64,000 bases of DNA from Macrocystis pyrifera (Eukaryota > Sar > Phaeophyceae > Laminariales > Laminariaceae), in NCBI GenBank assembly GCA_031763025.1, contig JASSKH010000014.1, positions 13,818,022 through 13,882,021 of the forward strand, read 5' to 3'. This document shows positions 1 through 11,875 of the stretch, piece after piece (position 1 is the stretch's first letter; each line of letters begins with the position of its first letter). Position numbers and translations under genes: made by a program. The notes beneath the pieces are model-generated. The model was given only the letters and a program-made list of their open reading frames with translations. It was not told where the DNA came from and made no database searches.

Positions 1-569
1 CATATGCAAGCCCGCCTCACAAGCGGCTCTTAGTAGGATGCAGCTCACCCTTCCTATGCGACTCGCCGGACACCTCATGGCGCTTCGCGCTTGGTGCAAG
101 CAATGTCTGCCTGGTCGGTGAAAACCCAACATGCTCCGTCCCGGCGTTGTAGGGATGCGAGGGTCTATGGTCATACGACTACGGCCATGCATGAGATCGA
201 GTACATCTCTCCTATCGAGTACACCCCCCCCCCCCCCCGAGTACACGCCTTCCCCCCCCCCCCCCCCCCCATCCTCCTCGAGTACACCCCTCTCCCCCCC
301 CCCCCCCCCCCCCCCTGCCACCCCCCCCCCTCCCCTTCCACAACACCAGGACCGACACACGGCAACAACAAAAACAGCACACATCATTTATGTCTTGATG
401 AAAAAAGCTTCAATCGATCGGAGACGGACAGAAAAAAGACTGAAACATTTTAAACCCATCCGATAGACTCGGTGTCTTTCAACACGTCGCTGGGTGCGCA
501 TGCGCGTCAGTACACCCCCGCCTGTTGGGGAAAAAAAAAACCTTCGGAGGAAGGGAATGGGGGCCAAGG
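1..569. other. Non-coding flank with poly-C tracts
   Basis: This lies downstream of the YHS gene. Several C homopolymers between about 223 and 337 are separated by short GAGTACA-containing spacers, a degenerate minisatellite. Open frames here are proline-rich artefacts of the C tracts. Nothing else was recognised. Confidence 0.6.
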
Positions 570-1093
570 GAGGAGAGAGAGCAGACTACCCCTCCATAAA
601 GCCATGCGGAACCTGCAACCGCATGACTTGGTTCCCTTCCGAAAAAAGTACAATAAAGCAGCAGCAGCAGTAACAGCAGCAAGGCAAACACACTGAACTA
701 AGCAACCAAGCACGAATCCGCTACTCACGTAGTCAACCAACCAACCATCCAACTACGGCCAGACAAGACACCGCAGACCTCCCTAGTCAGCGCCGGGCCA
801 TCAGCCCCCGCGCCCGCACCCCCCCCGCCCCGAGGAGAGAGAGCAGACTACCCCTCCATAAAGCCATGCGGAACCTGCAACCGCATGACTTGGTTCCCTT
901 CCGAAAAAAGTACAATAAAGCAGCAGCAGCAGTAACAGCAGCAAGGCAAATACACTGAACCAAGTAACCAAGCACGACTCAGCTACTCACGTGGTCAACC
1001 AACCAACCACCCAACTTCGGCCAGACAAGACACCGCAGACCCCCCTAGTCAGCGCCGGGCCATCAGCCCCCCCGCCCCCACCCACACGCCCCG
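570..1093. repeat. Tandem duplication, two 262-bp copies
   Basis: Copy 1 is 570-831 and copy 2 is 832-1093. Both begin with the same GA-rich run, contain a CAGCAG tract and an AACC-rich stretch, and end in CCCGC-rich sequence. They differ at only a few sites in the first ~230 bp, so the duplication looks recent. No coding role is evident. Confidence 0.9.
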
Positions 1094-1572
1094 CTCCAAC
1101 AATGCCAAACAACTACGAGATCCGTATACTGGAGAGCCAACGTATACTAATCTTGTTTTATTGTAATATATGTCGAGAGCCATCAATCGGAAGGGGTCAA
1201 ACAAGGTCTCCTTCATGGAGTTTTTGAGCGCACCACAGCTCTGGCTTCGAACAAACGACTAGATTTCGTCCGGGAAAAAAAGCAAAACATTTCGGCTGAG
1301 AAAAAACAACAAAAACGTAAGTTTCGGAGAAACCAAACATGACAGTGCTTCTGGTAAGAAACAACAAAACGTTTCACTTGGGGAAAACAACCGTGGCGTT
1401 GGCATTCCATTTCCTATACTGTCGTGTGCCAAACCAAAAAATATATACCAGGTACTATTAATAGGTACTATTTTGAGAAAAACCAACAATAAATGTGTTT
1501 TGGGGCGGGGCACCGTTTTCCCTCGAGAGCGTCACGAGAACAAAACTAACCGACTGACAGAACTCCGTTGTT
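1094..1572. other. 3' flank of the YHS gene
   Basis: The near part should be 3' UTR on the minus strand. A CTATTAATAG motif directly adjoins an ACCAGGTA motif around 1445-1462. No gene was seen. Confidence 0.5.
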
Positions 1573-1738
1573 CTACATGTCGAGGCACTTCTCGACGTCG
1601 CAGAAACAAGCGGTGTTCAGTGGCGACCCCTCCCCTGCGCCAGCGGGCACCTCGTCGCCCCACCACTCCTTCCAATTGGCTTCGCCAAGCTTGACATTCA
1701 GTTCGACGTCTTCCATGAACAAGCTCTTGGGGTACTCG
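1573..1738 (-). CDS. YHS-domain membrane protein, exon 3 of 3 with stop codon
   Basis: This last exon has 166 nt and encodes the end of codon 187 through residue 241, with TAG at 1573-1575. The acceptor is CTGCAG (1739-1744). The AG left by exon 2 plus the first base here makes a Ser codon, giving Leu-Tyr-Phe-Phe-His-Ser-Glu-Tyr-Pro-Lys, a natural continuation. Next come an acidic, Trp-rich stretch (NWKEWWGDE) and a tail with three Cys (residues 231, 233, 238). The three exons total 726 nt, exactly 242 codons, with no internal stop. In the 3' flank, a minus-strand AATAAA lies near 1157-1162, about 410 nt past the stop; whether it is used is unknown. Confidence 0.82.
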
Positions 1739-1744
1739 CTGCAG

Positions 1745-2949
1745 CGGGCCCAAACATTCAACGGTCGGCAAAACAGGAGAGCGGAGAGCGGAATAGAGGG
1801 GATGGGGAAAGAGGAAGCACGGAGGGGAAGGAGAAAGGGGGAGTGGGGAAGCGGGAGGGGGGCAGGCATTTACATATGTGAGTACAGTTGTTGTTAAATG
1901 TGATGCCACTGGGACCAACACAAGAAAAAGGAGAAATAAAAAACTAGACGCTTTAAGCGTCGAGATATCGAAACAGATTATCTTGACTAGGAACTATACG
2001 TGGGTTACCACCGCCACCCAGCACCGCCTCCACAACAACCATACCAACACCAACAGGCCTGTCTAGCTCCGCTCCGCAGTCGAAACCTCCCCCTTTCTGT
2101 TTTAGCTTGTCGCTTGCATGGCGTAATCTCTCCCCTCGGCCCGTCACTGCTGCTGATGCTGCAATGGAGTAAACAAGAAAACAAAATAGGTGCCACACTA
2201 CCACTACCATCCACCACACACCACCAGGCGTCCAGCCTAGCCCCGCTCGACAGCCGACCCCTCTCCCTTTCTGCCTTGGCCTATGCTAGGTGCGTATGCT
2301 TTAGCGGCTGTTCGGCTGTTTTGCTTCTTCCCTGACGGACAGCGGCCTTGAAAGAACAAGGACACGGGATCTCGACTCTCTTTGTCGGAAACGCCTCACG
2401 AGAAATGTATCTATTACTTTTTTTCTCCAACACTTATGACACATTTTGCGATTGTTTATATACCGCATGTATCGTTTGTATAGAAACCATGTATGAATAT
2501 TGACTATTGACGAAATATGATACATTGGAGAACGGAAATCCGAGGCTTGTGGAGGGGTACAGAACCGTTGTGATGTTCGAGAAAAAGGAATGAGGAAGAG
2601 GGGCATGAAGTTGACAATGGGTGCAATTGGTCAAACAGCGAATTGCAATCCACCAGGTACGTACTCAAGATGTTTGCTTCGTACAAGAGATGAGTTTGTG
2701 TCGACCGCAATTTTAGTCCTTCTATTCTTGGCCAATTTTTCGTTTAATGCAAAATAGACGCCGAATTAATGAACAAATATCAAAACAGTACAAAAACAAT
2801 TTCCCCGAACGTGATATGTGCCTAAATTTAATATACTTTGCACAATTCAAACGCACCTTTTGGGTGATTATTGCGTGTAGAGCATGTGTTCGCATGGTGT
2901 CGGTTTTGTGCATTGCAAAACAACAGGTGAGACCATAAAACGAGTATAA
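1745..2949. other. Intronic sequence, nothing recognised
   Basis: This is mixed-composition sequence with G-rich purine runs near 1800-1865 just inside the intron. I found no domain, repeat copy or RNA gene. Confidence 0.4.
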
Positions 2950-3640
2950 AAATCACACTCTGGACGATTGCAACAGCATGTTGCTTCGACAATAGACGAG
3001 GGGGGGGATCTATCGATATTCATTACATTGTCCCCGACTATAGATTTTGGAAGGCGTATCGATAGATATCGTCGGCGACTGGTTATCCTACTGTTTGTCG
3101 ATCGATAGACAATGCGGGCACAATAGATTGTGCGAGAACGGACCGACGTCATCACGTGGAGACCATACGCTCGCACTCTCATTCGAAGATGACATTATGC
3201 ACAGATGTCGCTAGGAACTCGCGCACCAGGATATTGGTAATTAATGTAAAGTGGGTGCAGAGTTATGAGCTGCCAAGGGGGCACAGGAATGTCGGTGCTG
3301 GGTAGAGCACGCTGCTTCTAGTGCAGGAACATCTTCATAATGTTCCTCGAGTGAGTCGAGAGAAAGAGAGACAACTCGAGCGAGCGAGGGTCGGCTCCGT
3401 CTGCGACACAACTCAGCCCAGATTGCGACCAACACTAACCTGGTATGCAGATACGACTATTCTCCTGAAGGAAATTCCCAAAGCCCTACGTGCATCTGGC
3501 CAAAAACGATTCACAAACAGGATGATCCCTAAACGATACGCGTAACCGTGTATGATCCACAAACGAGTACATGTACGTTCCTATACTCTGCTACTCCATC
3601 ATAACTGTCGTCAACTTGTGTGCTCTGGAAGTTTCGGAAA
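2950..3640 (+). repeat. Dispersed repeat C, copy 1
   Basis: It shares a diagnostic series of segments with 60820-62670: ACACTCTGGAC, GACAATAGACGAGGGG, several TATCGATAG boxes, CCGACGTCAT, ACCATACGCT, GATGTCGC, and GCGCACCA followed by TTGGTAA. Relative to copy 2, this copy has about 360 extra bp (3240-3602) between TTGGTAA and ACTGTC. Either the segment inserted here or it was lost from copy 2. Confidence 0.7.
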
Positions 3641-3654
3641 TTCCAAGGCCTATT

Positions 3655-4020
3655 TGCTTATCACAGTGACTGAGAATCGTGACGGGACGAGACGGGACAG
3701 ATTTGACTCGTTTGGCGGGGCACAATAATGAAAAAGAGACGATACGATGAAGACAAACAAAGTTGGCGGGACGAGACAGCGGGTTCATAATTTCGCAACG
3801 GGACTTGCCGGAAACGTCAACGGGGCTGACTTTCACGACGGGACGGGACGGTATTAATATTTTCCCTCGACCGGACGGGACGGTATTAATATTTTCCCTC
3901 GACCGGACGGGACGGTAAATAGTTTTTTCCACGGCGGAACGGGACGGCAGTTCTCTTTTTTTCCGGCGGGACGGGACGGGAAATATTTGTTTTTCGGCTC
4001 AACGGGACGGTAAACATATT
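3655..4020 (+). repeat. GGGACGG-rich degenerate tandem repeat
   Basis: Many GGCGGGACGGGACGGTA-like units are separated by 20-40 bp of AT-rich spacer. One unit around 3840-3905 is duplicated almost exactly, including GGTATTAATATTTTCCCTCG. The same unit type recurs at 59590-60015. Confidence 0.75.
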
Positions 4021-4815
4021 TTTCTTCTTTCCCGCCGCAAGGTCGGTGCGGTTGTACGTGAAGAATTTCCCCCACATTGCTGGTTCCGCGAAGGCAGCCG
4101 TCCCGACGCACACGCTTTCGTCTCCATCCGCAGCCCAAGCCCCGAGAAGTGCTGCCACTACACGGGCGACGTCTTCTGATTTCTTCCCACTCCTGCCCCA
4201 AGCACTGCTGTTGCGTTGCCAGCTCATGGTGGCTGTTCTGATGGCTGTGCTTGCGCTGTGTTACCGGTGTGGTAGTGGAGGTGTGAAAGTGGTGGAGGTG
4301 GTGGCGGCGGCGGTGGGTGGTGATTCTAGTGCCGCTGCTCGTCGATCGACACCGTCCGTGAGATAGGCACATCTATGGCGTCCGCGTGCCGGTCACACAA
4401 ACGATGTTAGGAGACAGCACTTCTATCCCTCACAGACAGCAACTTTGCATTGACATGCTTTGACTGACACGAAACTACAAGGTTTTTGTGCAGAACATTC
4501 GTCCCTACGTCCTTGACAGCGCACGTTTAGCGTCCCGCTTGATGACATGTCTCATCTTTTCGGTACTGGTGTTGCCGTGAGTTGAGTGGTCTCTGTGCCT
4601 AATGTGTGTTGTGGCGAGCCTGTGGCAAGTGTTGTGTTATGATATCTGCCTTCAGTTGCGGGTAGAAATATGAGGTAGAAGATTCATAAAAAAATAATGA
4701 AAATCATTCAAAAAAGTGGAAAACACAACAACACCACCACAGGTATGCCACTCACTACTTGGTGGTTATTTTTTTTTTTGTAGATGGTGCTGTTTGTACT
4801 GTCAATACCTTCATT
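4021..4815. other. Intronic sequence, nothing recognised
   Basis: The first 350 bp are GC-rich with open frames on both strands, but no family resemblance. The rest is AT-rich. Confidence 0.35.
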
Positions 4816-4995
4816 TGAATAGATAAAAATAAATCATTATCCAGATGCTGATCAACACCAGCACAGCTTTTTCAGCTTAGAAGAACGAAGTATGTATATG
4901 TGGTGCGGAGCAATTTCATACCAGGTATTATATAAGATTAATACAATCAAAAGACGTCAGCTGTGAGTTCGACTGGTTCATTGACTAGTAGATAT
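4816..4995 (+). repeat. Dispersed repeat D, copy 1
   Basis: It resembles 59277-59455 over about 175 bp. Shared blocks are GATCA-ACCAGC, ATGTGGTG, CAATTT-ATACC, AGGTATTATAT and GTGAG-TCGACTG. Copy 2 has 11 extra bp inside the ATACC/AGGTATT segment. The reverse complement of its GTCAGCTGTGAGTTCGAC end also occurs near 21826, 22560 and 60720. Confidence 0.6.
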
Positions 4996-7900
4996 CGATA
5001 TACCAGTACAGTTCCGCATACCCATCCAAATAACAATATCCTATTACAAGGGTCCCTTCCAGGAAGTGCCTATTAATAGGGAAGTGGCGTAAGAACGAAA
5101 CAACACTCGGATGAAATACCTGCACGCCTGTTTAGAGCTATTGTTGAATACATCCCACCCAAAATTATTGGTGTGATGAAGAACACACACATATTCTAGA
5201 GGACAGAACTGCTGTACTGCTCCTGTCTGTGAAAATAGTGTGGAATCACTTGAAGTTGATATAAAAGGAGGGTTCCCGTAGGACGGGTACTGCTACAGTA
5301 TAGGCCCGCCAACACGAAAGTGTCCAATAAGAACATACCAGGGTAGTGCTCACTTCTTGGAGGACGCTAAGAAAATTGGGCTAAAAAAACGGCTTACTTA
5401 GTGGTGAAGTCTACACTAAATCCTACATAATACCCTATGCTCAACACGCGTTCTTCGATTGAAGCAGCACATTGCCGCCAAAAATAATTTCTGAATGACG
5501 GGGCGGCTTCTTAACCCAAAATCGTCGAATGCCAACCTCGTGCCGGAAAAAGACGTAATCGTATACTTGGGCCATAGGACTATTCATCGGGATGCACTTT
5601 GATTTTTGTTGAAGTCAGTTTTCGGGTGAGGTGTGGAGCTCCTCAAGTGAGGAGCCTCTGAAAAATTAGGGTGAACCTCTATCATCGTAGAGAACGCCTC
5701 TTAAGGTTGTTTAAAGATGGCGCCCCAATAAGATTCTCGGGCTTGCCCATACTTTACCCATTCGGTTGACTGTACTAGTTAATCCCACCGCTACACTACT
5801 ATTACTCTGTTCGCTGTGGAAACGTCCGGTAGCGTACAAATGCAGCAACAGTAGGGTAAACAACAGTTGAGTTGGTGCTTCGTCGTACGATAATTGTGCG
5901 AACGACGTGTACATGACATGTTGTATACCTCTGATGATATGAGATCGTACACGGGGGGCAGGAATCGGTTTCATTTCTTGGGTGCCTAGCAAAACAATAT
6001 ACAAAAAATGACTGCAGACTGCAGCAAGCCGAACAGCATTAATAGCTGTGTGCCTGGTGCGTAGCGGCCAACATGACAACAGCAACGAGCAACAAGTACT
6101 CGTATAGGCACATACTTGCTGACTGCTGGCCTCTCCGCTGCTGCGAGCATCGCACAACTGCTTCACTATTTCTGCTGCTCTGCTGCTGTGTATCTATAGC
6201 AAGCAGCAGAAGAGCACGTCGGCAGCAAGCAGTATAAATCAATTTTTGCCGTCACACCCAAAAGATGTCAGGAGACATTTCAATCAAGGCAGAACGTGAA
6301 CTGTCAAGAATGTAGGGTGTAGGGCCGAGTGTTCTTTACTAAACCCTACCTACAGCAGTAGTAGTAGTATTTTGGTGTCAGTCAAGGCATGTTGGGGCAA
6401 AATCGCTTTCCGTCACGGGCCAAAAATTATCTTTCATATGACTTCTTTGTTACACAGCAAGCACGGACAGGCTCTGATTGACCATCCACCCTACAGCGTG
6501 GCTCTACCACCCGTGCATGGTGTTGCCGACTGTTGATGCTGTAGTGAGCTGGCAGTGAGCACGCTCTTTGCGCTCCTGGTGTTGATATATGTTGCCAGAG
6601 TCGCACTTTTGTATGCAACAGCCCCAGCATGCTGTACGATCGCACGATCGAGCACAGCGTCAGAGAGAGAGTTATGTTGTTGGGGGATGATAGAACTCAG
6701 GACCAGAAAAGAGCAGGTGACCGCAGCAACACAGCGCAGACCTACGCGCATTAAGCCACGCCACACACGTGCCCGTGGCTGCCCACTGCGGCTGCTGCTG
6801 CTGCTGAACGGCAGGGTTATAGTGTTGTGTGCAAAGCTGGGTCTCTCTGCCCTGTTGCTGTAATGAATTGTCTGTTGCTTGTGTTGTGTGCTGTATTCAG
6901 AAGAAAAAAAAATGGTACCGGCACGTGTGTGACATGAAAGACCAAAAATATGACGACATTTCAGGGGTGCGTACGTACAAACTAACGAAGGCCTCTCGTA
7001 CTGAAACCAGGAAATTCGTCTTATCCACTCCCGCCGGGAAAAAAACTTTGAGCGCCCGCGACGCGCTCCAGAGTGCACGGATCGCGTCGAGACCTCGACC
7101 AATGGGTCCGGTGGGCTTCCTGTGTCCAAGCGTTTGGTGTTTTTTACCGAAAATTGCTTTGTACGAAAAAAAAAGTTAGCAAAAGTACGAAAATGTGACA
7201 AACGTGCACGTAAACATCTACTTATTGCCCTGAATCTTTTGGTCAAACACAAATAGGTATCGACAGACAAATCCCTATACCTATCCTAGAAAAAGCAGCC
7301 TGTTCTATACTGCTCTGAACATGATGATCGAACACATAGCTATCGATAGACCGTTCCACCTTTCTATCGCAGAGAGCACTAGGTATCGATATTCAACACC
7401 CCAACCTATTGACGGACCTATAGGCATATCCAATAGGCTCTTCCTGTCTTGTCGAGGGTGTGGTTTCTCGACGGCGGACTCCTTGAATTGAGACTTGATG
7501 TGAGATCATCAACAACAAACACCAGCGAGAATACCTGCATACGAGTATTTTGTAAATCTGGCGCTTTACACTAGTTTTTCAATAGGTCATTGAGTACAGA
7601 GCAAGCACTCCCTTGGAATAGCAGGCTTAGATTGTGCATACCAGCTAAACCAAACTGCTTCGCATTTTATGCTCTAGCGGTCGAACATCTGCGTTTTCAG
7701 TATTATAGGCTTTCTGATACGAGCAAAACATCATGGCAAATTCTCGCAGCGAAAAAACCTAAATCTAAGAAACGTCTATTAATAGCTGCACTATTAAATG
7801 GGAAAAAAAAAACGATGACTTTGTCACTCGCACGGGAACTACGCTACGCAAGGTGCAGAGGAAAGCTGCGGAGTGCGGTAAACATCAACCATTGGAACGG

Positions 7901-8177
7901 GTCCACCAAAACGCAACTTGGGGCACCCGATGCTGCCATTGCTTCGATGCACTCAAGAGGTCACAAGTCGTTTGTCAGCTAAAACATGGCGATGGAATAA
8001 ACGTTTTCAAATGAGAACGAGGACCTATTGAGGCGCGAAGTTACAGCAAAGTTTCGGAGCGTGAGCAAAAGCAGAGGGTTCACGGGGAAGCGAAACGCGT
8101 GTACCCCAAGCCGCGTCGGATACCGAGGCGGAGCAGAGACGGGTGCAAGAGGCACAAGTGGCAAGCCTGAAGGAGGG
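4996..8177. other. Intronic sequence, no gene recognised
   Basis: Open frames between 5.7 and 7.3 kb are unconvincing and show no known domain. A cluster of CTATCGATAGA-like boxes at 7240-7440 recalls repeat C. Exact CTATTAATAG sits near 5069 and 7784. Confidence 0.4.
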
Positions 8178-8469
8178 TGTTCGGAGTGCTCACGTACTTG
8201 GTGTATGGATTCATGTGTAACGGTATTTGGGAGTTCCACACAGGAAATATGCGTGTTTCTGTGTGGAACGGTCAGCGGGTTGGGACGTATCTTATCCGCC
8301 GCTTTCTCACTTCTTCTTCTTGTTCTACTTCTTCTTGTGTGTGTACTTCATGTTCTCCCCCCTTTCTTCCTTGTCTTGTGTATTCTAGGCGATAATATAT
8401 ATATACCCTGGAGGGGCTTCTACGAACTGACTCAGGCTTGGCCTATCATATCAGTGAGTGCATCGAACA
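8178..8469 (+). repeat. 5' LTR of the copia element
   Basis: It begins TGTTCGGAGTG, ends CATCGAACA and contains pyrimidine-rich sequence and a TATATATA run. Differences from the 3' LTR are a few C/T and G/A changes and one C-tract length change. No classical TGGTATCAGAGC-type primer site follows it. Confidence 0.9.
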
Positions 8470-8703
8470 CGCTAGCGTCTGCTCCAATTGGACGTACTTG
8501 CTGGTTGGGGCTACGCCGGGAGAGCAACTCCGCGTTCGAGGACGAGCGAGAGATTTACAGTTTTTTGGATGCAGAGGCCAGAGGGACCTCAACCGAGCAG
8601 AGGCACTGGCGACAACGAGGTCGACAGAGCCAGGAGAGCTACAGGAGTGGCGATAACAGCGGCAGCAGAGGCAGTCAGCAACGCCGCGGCAGAGGCCGCG
8701 GAT

Positions 8704-10630
8704 ATGGCTAGTAGCGCAGGAGCGCGAAACCCTGTTCCGCCAGAGGGTGGAACTGCTCCGCCAGAGGGCGGAGCAGAAACGAGTAGAAGGAACGAGGCTT
8801 CGCGGGAGGACGGAGCCGCAGGCCGCGATGATGAGATCGCCCGCCTGAAACGAGAGATGGCCGAGATGTCGCTCCGGCTGGAGATCAGAGAGGAGGAACG
8901 AACGAGGATGGAGAGGCTACAGCAGGGGGCTGGAGGAGGAATGCGCCCACCGGAGCCACATGGTCAACCAGGCACATTTCTAGTTGGTTTTGGTAAGCCT
9001 TCACCGAAACTTGACGGTAGTAAGGAGGGAAATTATTGTAAATGGTCGAAGCAATTTCTATCATGGGCTGTTACTAACACCTGCGACAATGTTTTGAAGG
9101 AAACTAGCGACCCGATAGTCTTGCAGGGCCCAAATAGAAGGAGTCAACAAGACCTCCATTACCGTTTCGGAACGGCAAGGGTAGCCGCTGCTCGCAGGGC
9201 ATACGAGGGTATCACCAACGCACTGACTAATTCGTCTCCGTTATACAAGATCTATGACATAGGCAGCCCTAGTCTTGCGATGGCCGAGGTACGTCGGCAC
9301 TACGTCCCAAGCGACGACCTCGACAAGCAGGCATACCAGAGAGAATACATCAATGCTCATATGAAAGAGGGGGAGGACCCCACCCTTTGTTTCGAGAGGA
9401 TGAGCATCATCCGAGAAAAGCTCTCCGAAGTAGGGATCCCAAAAACGGATCAGGAAGCCAACCTCCACCTAGTGCAATGCCTGACGTCCGAATACGAGGT
9501 GGGCAAGAAAATCCTGCAATACGCCCAGAACTTGACCCTCAACATGATCGAGGACCGGGTTCGCATAACGTACCGGGAGTTGGAAGCGAGCAAGAGGGAA
9601 ATGATCGATGGCTCAGCACAGGTCTTGATAGCCACAGGCGGAGGTGGAGCAGGTGGACAGGGGAGTTTCCCCGGTCCCAGCCCTGGCCACTACACGGGCG
9701 GCAGAGGTGGCACGGCGAGTGGTGGCGCCACTGGGCACTGGGGGCAGCAACAGCAGCAACAGCAGCAGCAGCAGCAACCGCAGCAACCACACAATCAACA
9801 TCAGCCACCGCGTCAACACCAATAGCAACACCAGCATGGTCAAGGCTGGGCAGGCCAGGACTGGGGAGGGGCACGTTCGGGGAACAAGAACGGGAAGCCG
9901 AAACAAAATCGGCAGAGGCAGGATTCGCACGCCAGTGGCGGCGGCGGACATCAACCATGGCCGCCATACGCCGGCCGCGGCGGAGGTGGAAACCAGTCGT
10001 GGCCGCAGGTACGCGACGCACGTTTCATCGGGCCCGGAGGACACCCACCAGGTACCGACCGAATGTACGACGCCGTCCGGTACCCCCCCCCCTAACCTAC
10101 ATCGGCCATAAGGCACCGAGCCGGGAATCCACGCCGCTGACCCTCGCCAAAGATGTCACAGGTGCGGCCGGATAGGTCATTTTTTGCGAACTGCCGCGCT
10201 ATCGTGACGTTGGTAGATGACCCGAATCCACCTCGTGAAGTTTACCAGAGCCACTTCGCGGCGAATACCGCGAATACCGCCCAGTCTACAACACCGCTCC
10301 TCCCCACCCCAGACCCCATTCCGCAGCAGCAGCCGCAGTACCAACAGCAGCCACTGTACCAGCCACAGCAACAGTCCCACCAGCAATCACAGTACCAAGC
10401 GCAGTATCAACAGCAGCCGCTCCAACAGCAGTCACAGTACCACGAGCCTCAACAGCAGCCATATCTTCAGCAACCACCGCAGTATCAACGTGAGCAACAG
10501 CAGTACTACCAACGTGAGCAGCAGCAATACTACCAACATTCACAGCAGCAGGCTCAACAGGCGCAGCAGGCCCAGCAGGCGCAGCAGGCACAGCAGGCGC
10601 AGCAGGCGCAGCAGGCGCAGCGGCGATTCA
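8704..10630 (+). pseudogene. Copia gag with zinc knuckle and Gln-rich tail, broken
   Basis: Gag is the nucleocapsid/capsid precursor of the retrotransposon. The frame is open from 8488; the ATG at 8704 starts an Ala/Glu-rich leader. A charged coiled-coil-like helix (about 8830-8925) follows, then a UBN2/Retrotran_gag-type region (about 8970-9590) and a Gly/Gln-rich stretch. A TAG at 9823-9825 interrupts a CAA/CAG-rich stretch in the frame that otherwise runs to 10093, and looks like a CAG-to-TAG change. A poly-C tract (10084-10092) then shifts the frame. At 10154-10196 a CX2CX4HX4C zinc knuckle can be read only across a one-base slip in a T tract. From about 10320 to 10630 the frame is dominated by Gln and Tyr-Gln-Gln repeats with a tandem GCGCAGCAG run. 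Confidence 0.75.
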
Positions 10631-10631
10631 A

Positions 10632-11003
10632 TGGATATCTAGGACGCAGAAGACTTCCACACTCTCCACGAGTGAAGCAGAGTACGTTGCGATGGCAGAG
10701 GGTTTCAAGGAGGCTCTTTTTCTACGGTCAGTGTGGCGTTTCCTGTTGCCTGATTTTGGGGATCCGTGCATCCAGGTTTTTGAGGACAACAAGGGTGCGA
10801 TCCAAATAGCGGTCAACCCTGTGACGAACTCTAACTCGAAGCACATAGATGTCCGCCACCACTTCCTGCGAGAACTTGTCGAAAAGGGAGAGTTTGAAAT
10901 CACGCATGTGAGGTCAGAATACGAACATGCGAACTTCTTGACGAAACCCCTTCCGAAAGACGCTTTCCGTTTCCACAGGCACTTCATCATGAACATGAGC
11001 TAA
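10632..11003 (+). pseudogene. Copia RNase H C-terminal fragment
   Basis: The frame reads Trp-Ile-Ser-Arg-Thr-Gln-Lys, then STSEAEYVAMAEG, then EDNKGAI, KHIDVRHHFLRE and a TKPLP motif, ending with a TAA at 11001-11003. These are the closing motifs of copia-type RNase H, which degrades the RNA strand during reverse transcription. The upstream part of RNase H and all reverse transcriptase are absent. The fragment joins directly to the Gln-rich gag tail in another frame near 10625, marking the internal deletion breakpoint. Confidence 0.85.
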
Positions 11004-11875
11004 TTTGTTTGTTTTGTTTGTTTTGTTTTTGAGTCAATTTTTATGTCTGACGAGGCCGATTTTTGTATCTTTCTGTGATTTGAGGGAATTCGAGGAAGAT
11101 ATCACAAATTTCATGAGATTTGAGAAGATAGTTTATGGATTTTATTGAGCTTGGAGGTCATGATATTTTATTGCTGAGATCTGAGGAGTTATTTTTTTTG
11201 GGCGATTTGACTTCATGCGGTCCTATGATTTGTGATTTAATTTTTGGGGGGGGGGGACGAGGGAGTGAATCCGACATGCCACTACGTACCATTCTGGTTT
11301 GAGTTGAGGAGTCGATCGTGATTCATGAGTGGTGCTTTTTATCCCGTTCTGTTGGGGCTGGAAGACTGCTGCACGTAGCAGGAAAGCTGAAATATTTAGG
11401 ACTACTGCATAACATTATTATACTGAATACGTATCTACGTACGTAACGCGGAATTGAAATCTGTAGTATACTAAGTCGACCGCACTAAACTGGGGCGTTA
11501 TTTCAGAGACGAAATTCTGGGGTTTTGTTGCCATTTGAGTGGATTTAGTGTGCCCCCTGTAGAGAGGCTATATCGGATTGGTGTTTGATTCAGATGGAGA
11601 GATAAAAAAAAAAGGGGGGGACTGTAGTACTATATAAATGATGCAAGGATTCGATTGATTGTTTTCTGAGATATTGAGGAGTTCCTTTGTGGGCTTTTCT
11701 GGGCTTGGCGGGCTTGATCTTTCTGCACAGTCGAGATTTGAGGAGTTGATTTCTGTTTTTCTCCGATTTAATTACTTTTCGGGGTTTGAGCAGCTGTTCT
11801 TGTGGTACTATTTTCTGAGATATGAAGATCAAGTAATTTTCTTCGTGAGATTTGAGACTTTGATATTTGTGTTTG
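11004..11875 (+). other. Copia 3' non-coding region
   Basis: This AT-rich stretch contains many TGAGATTTGAG-like short repeats. Poly-G runs at about 11247-11257 and 11620 follow T or A tracts. It has no coding sequence. It is interrupted by the gypsy element and resumes at about 20320. Confidence 0.6.

Noticed and set aside
131..466. Proline-rich frames over the poly-C tracts
   Set aside because: They are created by C homopolymers in three frames and contain no recognisable sequence.
1532..1921. Longer alternative minus-strand frames over exon 3
   Set aside because: They are out of frame with the YHS continuation; only the frame ending at 1573 continues exon 2 in the correct phase.
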